Shown: in pieces, positions 7,363 through 9,778 of the stretch
Layout of the letters: each line of letters opens with the position of its first letter
How positions within the stretch are numbered: position 1 is the stretch's first letter
NCBI GenBank assembly: GCA_023230565.1
Contig: JALNXD010000072.1
Location: 1-9,778 of the forward strand
Direction: 5' to 3'
DNA: 9,778 nucleotides
Source of the DNA: Syntrophales bacterium
GTDB lineage: Bacteria > Desulfobacterota > Syntrophia > Syntrophales > UBA2210
Notes under the pieces: generated by a model
Told to the model about the DNA's origin: nothing
The model's database searches: none
The model's input: the letters and a program-made list of their open reading frames with translations, nothing else
Made by a program: the position numbers and the translations under genes

Positions 7363-7392
7363 TTGACTTTTTAATAATTATTTGAATACAGT
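7363..7392 (+). promoter_or_regulatory. Probable promoter of tRNA-Glu
   Basis: TTGACT (7363-7368, five of six consensus bases) is followed after 18 nt by TACAGT (7387-7392, four of six). A start near 7399 would give a leader of about 57 nt before the tRNA. It is the best sigma-70-like pair upstream of the tRNA, lying in an AT-rich stretch. Confidence 0.45.
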
Positions 7393-7426
7393 CGGCACCT
7401 GAAAACTTATGGGGGAGCCTTAAAAT

Positions 7427-7450
7427 CAGGGGAATCCGATTTTTCCTCTG
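7427..7450 (+). other. 8-bp hairpin in the tRNA-Glu precursor leader
   Basis: CAGGGGAA (7427-7434) pairs with TTCCTCTG (7443-7450) around an 8-nt loop, with one G-U pair. It ends 5 nt before the mature tRNA 5' end, so it would sit in the leader removed by RNase P. The stem could shape the precursor or be incidental. Confidence 0.4.
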
Positions 7451-7455
7451 CATGT

Positions 7456-7530
7456 GGTCCCATCGTCTAGCGGTCAGGACGCTGGCCTCTCACGCCGGAA
7501 ACCGGGGTTCGATTCCCCGTGGGACTACCA
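7456..7530 (+). tRNA. tRNA-Glu (anticodon CTC)
   Basis: A complete 75-nt cloverleaf with an encoded CCA end. The acceptor stem GGTCCCA pairs with TGGGACT. The D-arm contains TCGTCTAGCGGTCAGGACG, typical of glutamate tRNAs. The anticodon stem CTGGC/GCCGG encloses the loop CTCTCAC with anticodon CTC at 7489-7491, reading GAG. The T-arm CGGGG-TTCGATT-CCCCG is perfect. The first acceptor pair is G1-U72 rather than the usual G-C, and the discriminator base is A. No clear terminator follows it. GAG can also be read by a TTC-anticodon tRNA, so this may be a secondary Glu isoacceptor. Confidence 0.95.
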
Positions 7531-7593
7531 TTGTGTATAATGAGTTCTGAGATCTATTCTTCCTTCTTTAATGTTTCTTTAATATTTTATGAT

Positions 7594-7732
7594 GGATTCG
7601 CAAAAAGTCCGAAAAATTCACTATTCGAGAAGGTTTCGTAAAAAGCTCCGGAGGCTGGATGCCCGAGCCTCACTTACTTCCCTGTTATATTGCCGGTGCG
7701 GCCGGCATAGGGGGCTGTTTTACGAAATCGTC
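7594..7732. repeat. Short dispersed palindromic (MITE-like) element next to tRNA-Glu
   Basis: The terminal motif occurs twice in direct orientation, as GGATTCGCAAAAAGTCC (7594-7610) and GGTTTCGTAAAAAGCTCC (7632-7649). It occurs once inverted, as GGCTGTTTTACGAAATCGTC (7713-7732). Inside is a perfect 6-bp hairpin TGCCGG-TGCGG-CCGGCA (7691-7707). An open frame runs through it (7589-7786), but it has no ribosome-binding site and a basic, low-complexity composition, so I treat the region as non-coding. The motif also forms the ends of the element at 609-730. It is presumably a non-autonomous element moved or spread by an enzyme encoded elsewhere. Confidence 0.6.
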
Positions 7733-7863
7733 TTTTATGATCGTATCAGATGGTATCTGAATATGTTTTTGAGAATAAATGGGTAAACAAAATACACAGG
7801 CTTAGAAAACGGTTGAAAAATTAGGATGGGCTTCATTTTTTTTAACTTAATCTAAAATAACTA

Positions 7864-7892
7864 TTGACATTAAATAATGTCTGTAGAATAAA
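7864..7892 (+). promoter_or_regulatory. Probable promoter of the FAD oxidoreductase operon
   Basis: A perfect TTGACA (7864-7869) is followed after 17 nt by AATAAA (7887-7892, four of six consensus bases). A start near 7899 would leave a leader of about 98 nt before the ATG at 7997. The -35 is embedded in a palindrome, suggesting repressor control. Confidence 0.5.
7866..7881. promoter_or_regulatory. Candidate operator, palindrome GACATT-AAAT-AATGTC
   Basis: A perfect 6-bp inverted repeat with a 4-nt AT centre covers most of the -35 box and half the spacer. Size, symmetry and position fit the binding site of a dimeric helix-turn-helix repressor. No regulator gene is in the window, so its identity is unknown. 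Confidence 0.5.
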
Positions 7893-7938
7893 ACTTTAAC
7901 TATTACTCTGTAAAGTTTATTTTCAAGGTGGCTGATTA

Positions 7939-7956
7939 AGAGTGTAAAAATACTCT
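7939..7956 (+). promoter_or_regulatory. Dyad in the 5' leader, AGAGTGT-AAAA-ATACTCT
   Basis: A 7-bp stem with one G-U pair and a 4-nt loop lies about 40 nt upstream of the oxidoreductase start. The hexamer ACTCTG of its right arm region also occurs at 7905-7910. It could be a second operator or an RNA hairpin; the stem is short and AT-rich. Confidence 0.3.
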
Positions 7957-7981
7957 GATACAAATTTACTACCTTACAGAA

Positions 7982-7988
7982 TTGGAGG
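7982..7988 (+). promoter_or_regulatory. Ribosome-binding site that fixes the oxidoreductase start
   Basis: TTGGAGG ends 8 nt before the ATG at 7997. An upstream in-frame TTG at 7982 lies inside this site, so the TTG cannot be the real start. Confidence 0.8.
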
Positions 7989-7996
7989 TCGGAAGC

Positions 7997-9562
7997 ATGA
8001 CGTCAGTAACAAGTGCACAGCGAGTGCGACCGCTGTCGCAGATTCACAGCGAAAAATGTTGGCCCATGGTGGACAAGATTTCTCCCTGTGAGGAAGCATG
8101 TCCTCTGGGGACGGATGTCCCTAGTTACGTGATTGCCATAGCACAAGGAAATTTTGATGATGCTCTGGCAGTCATACGTGAGACAAATCCATTCCCTTCC
8201 ATATGCGCACGGGTATGTCATCAGCCCTGCCAGACGGAATGCAACCGGATGCTGGTTGACGAGCCTATAGATATCAGAGGGCTTAAACGAGCGGCGGTTG
8301 ATTATGCAAGGAACGGCGCCAAAGTTGAAGAAGTCGAACAGACAAAAAGCGAGAAAGTGGCAATAGTCGGCTCGGGGCCAGCCGGATTAACTGCAGCCTT
8401 TGATTTGGCAAGAAAAGGCTATGGCGTTACCGTGTACGATTCGTCCCCTGTTGCAGGCGGATGGCTGACAAACGGTATACCCGATTTCATCCTGCCTAAG
8501 GAGGTGGTGGAGGAAGAAATTCAGCAGATAAGGGATATGGGTGTAAAAATCAAGACGGGCGTTGCCATAGGGAAAGATATAACCTTGAATGATCTGAAGG
8601 AACGGGGTTATGGCGCAATCCTTTTGGCAACGGGTGCTCAGAAAAGTGTCGGGTTGAAAATTCCCGGGGCGGATTCCAAACGTGTATTGTCTGCGTTGGA
8701 TGTATTGCGTAACGCCAAATTGCAAAGACATGAGCCTCTACGGGGGAAAGTTCTTGTAATAGGTGGTGGTGCAGTGGCAATGGATGCAGCACGAACTGCG
8801 GTCAGGTTAGGTGCATCAGAAGTTCATACGGCCTGTCTGGAAGGCAGAGCGGACATGCCTGCCTGGAGTTGGGAGGTAGAGGCGGCGGAGAAAGAAGGTG
8901 TGAAAGTACATACGGCGCTGGCACCTCAAAAGTTCACTCCGGTCAAAGGCGGCCGAAAAGTGGCAGTTGATTTTAAGCGAGTGGCCTCGACAAGTGTCGA
9001 TAGTGAGGGCAGAATTTCCTGGACTCTTTCCGGGGGAGCCGGCAGTGAGTACAGTATGGAAGTCGATACGGTGATTATCGCAATAGGCCAGGCAACGGAT
9101 ACGTCGTATGCCGATGGAAGTGAACTTAAGGTAAATCCTCGCGGGGATATTGCGGTAGCCGGCAGTACATTACAAACAACAATGCCCGGAGTTTTTGCAG
9201 CCGGTGACGCCGTAAAGGTTCGTGGTACAGTTACTGAATCGATCGCAATGGGATTTCGTGCTGCAGAGGAAATAGATGCGTATCTGCAGGGCGGTGAAAC
9301 GAAAAATGAAGATTCGCAAAAAGAGGCATTCTTTATCGACCCTGATGCAATTCCCGTCTGGCTGGCGAGAAAGCCACGCTGGAGCATGCCCTCGCTTGCA
9401 CCGGCTGACGCAATTCGAACATTCAGCGAAGTAAGTCTGGGCTTTACGGAAGAAGAAGCTATAGAAGAGGCCAAAAGATGCCTTAATTGCCGTATGTGCG
9501 GCAATTGTATCAGCGGCCGGGACCAGATGTGCTATGAAACGTCTTTAAGACTTTTGAAATAA
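7997..9562 (+). CDS. GltD/DPD-type NAD(P)H-FAD oxidoreductase with Fe-S domains
   Basis: This 521-residue cytoplasmic flavoprotein resembles the small subunit of glutamate synthase and the N-terminal half of dihydropyrimidine dehydrogenase. An N-terminal helical Fe-S domain carries C31-x3-C35-P and C70-x3-C74-x3-C78-x3-C82. The FAD Rossmann motif GSGPAG is at 125-130, with AGGWLTNGIP at 153-162. The NAD(P)H-binding motif GGGAVAMDAAR is at 256-266, and the second FAD motif GVFAAGDA at 398-405. The C-terminus adds C495-x2-C498-x2-C501-x2-C504 and C512, a possible extra cluster with no following CP. The ATG at 7997 is chosen over an in-frame TTG at 7982, which falls inside the ribosome-binding site. 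No large glutamate synthase subunit is visible. The next gene encodes a Cys-containing protein, so this subunit probably passes electrons between NAD(P)H and a partner Fe-S protein. The substrate cannot be told from sequence. Confidence 0.88.
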   Translation: MTSVTSAQRVRPLSQIHSEKCWPMVDKISPCEEACPLGTDVPSYVIAIAQGNFDDALAVIRETNPFPSICARVCHQPCQTECNRMLVDEPIDIRGLKRAAVDYARNGAKVEEVEQTKSEKVAIVGSGPAGLTAAFDLARKGYGVTVYDSSPVAGGWLTNGIPDFILPKEVVEEEIQQIRDMGVKIKTGVAIGKDITLNDLKERGYGAILLATGAQKSVGLKIPGADSKRVLSALDVLRNAKLQRHEPLRGKVLVIGGGAVAMDAARTAVRLGASEVHTACLEGRADMPAWSWEVEAAEKEGVKVHTALAPQKFTPVKGGRKVAVDFKRVASTSVDSEGRISWTLSGGAGSEYSMEVDTVIIAIGQATDTSYADGSELKVNPRGDIAVAGSTLQTTMPGVFAAGDAVKVRGTVTESIAMGFRAAEEIDAYLQGGETKNEDSQKEAFFIDPDAIPVWLARKPRWSMPSLAPADAIRTFSEVSLGFTEEEAIEEAKRCLNCRMCGNCISGRDQMCYETSLRLLK

Positions 9563-9571
9563 TGTTAACGG

Positions 9572-9578
9572 AAGGAGG
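9572..9578 (+). promoter_or_regulatory. Strong ribosome-binding site of the last gene
   Basis: AAGGAGG ends 6 nt before the ATG at 9585. It supports a genuine gene start, 22 nt after the oxidoreductase stop, in the same operon. Confidence 0.85.
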
Positions 9579-9584
9579 TTTACT

Positions 9585-9778
9585 ATGTGTATATACTGTG
9601 AATTGTGGGGTGAAGGGGAAGTTTGGTACCTGAATCCCAAGAATTATCCACGCCATATGTACACCCTGCCCAAGGAAAAAAAGCCGGGGACATCGAAACC
9701 GGTGGGGGAGGCTGATCCGGCGGGTTATGTCAATCTGGAAAGATCAATTATTGACGCGATGGAGAAAGGGCCCGATGA
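9585..9778 (+). CDS. N-terminal part of an uncharacterised CxxC protein, possible redox partner
   Basis: The gene runs off the right edge after 64 codons. The protein opens MCIYCELWGEGEVWYLNPKN, with a C2-x2-C5 pair at the very N-terminus, an aromatic WYLNPKNY segment (14-21), and a Lys/Pro-rich stretch (about 28-42). I recall proteins with a similar CxxC...GEG..WYLxxKNY opening in Desulfobacterota, sometimes labelled ferredoxin-like and encoded beside GltD-like oxidoreductases, but this is memory and not a search result. There is no signal peptide or membrane segment in the visible part. The excellent ribosome-binding site and the 22-nt spacing show that it is co-expressed with the flavoprotein, so it is probably its electron donor, acceptor or scaffold. 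Function is otherwise unknown. Confidence 0.75.
   Translation, partial: MCIYCELWGEGEVWYLNPKNYPRHMYTLPKEKKPGTSKPVGEADPAGYVNLERSIIDAMEKGPD

Noticed and set aside
7163..7453. 96-residue minus-strand frame before tRNA-Glu
   Set aside because: It runs through the likely tRNA promoter and leader hairpin and shows no protein-like features.
7589..7786. 65-residue basic plus-strand frame after tRNA-Glu
   Set aside because: It is the translation of the dispersed repeat and its internal hairpin, and lacks a ribosome-binding site.
684..7944. Shared 12-mer TGATTAAGAGTG at 684-695 and 7933-7944
   Set aside because: A 12-base match between two places in about 10 kb is expected by chance, and the flanks differ.
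9311..9323. GATTCGCAAAAAG inside the oxidoreductase gene, identical to part of the repeat motif at 7595-7607
   Set aside because: It lies in-frame in a linker coding region with no paired inverted end nearby; a 13-base match in this length is plausible by chance.
8926..9504. 192-residue minus-strand frame
   Set aside because: It is antisense to the oxidoreductase coding region, which has clear FAD and Cys motifs there.
1..9778. CRISPR array, phage or toxin-antitoxin signature
   Set aside because: No regularly spaced direct repeats, phage genes or recognisable toxin or antitoxin were seen.

Overview
The window looks like chromosomal DNA from a Desulfobacterota (former Deltaproteobacteria) bacterium, probably an anaerobe. 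Three things suggest this: the minus-strand gene order DUF177/yceD - rpmF - fabD - fabG - acpP - fabF - rpiB - glyA - dCMP deaminase - nrdR, which is typical of that group; the anaerobe-style Fe-S/FAD oxidoreductase at the right end; and AT-rich intergenic DNA carrying short dispersed palindromic repeats. The assignment is inferred from gene order and protein style; no search was run.

Positions 1-6691 (minus strand) hold one long, mostly tightly packed gene train read from right to left. It starts with DUF177 and ribosomal protein L32 and continues through the type II fatty-acid synthesis block (FabD malonyl transfer, FabG ketoacyl reduction, ACP carrier, FabF condensation). It then passes to sugar-phosphate and one-carbon metabolism (RpiB, GlyA) and to deoxynucleotide metabolism (dCMP deaminase, then the first 13 codons of NrdR). 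Several junctions overlap (fabD/fabG by 11 nt, dCMP deaminase/nrdR as ATGA). Two things stand out. The plsX and fabH genes that commonly sit between rpmF and fabD are absent, leaving only 79 bp. A decayed repeat element separates glyA from dCMP deaminase.

Positions 6692-7996 are about 1.3 kb without a convincing protein gene. They contain the probable promoter of the minus-strand operon, small dyads, a plus-strand tRNA-Glu (anticodon CTC, CCA encoded, unusual G1-U72 end pair) with a likely promoter and a leader hairpin, a second dispersed-repeat element, and a promoter overlapped by a 16-bp near-perfect palindrome.

Positions 7997-9778 (plus strand) start a different operon. It encodes a 521-residue GltD/DPD-type NAD(P)H-FAD oxidoreductase with an extra C-terminal Cys cluster. 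A strong ribosome-binding site then leads into a CxxC-starting protein cut by the window edge. This pair is the least understood part of the window and probably an electron-transfer module.
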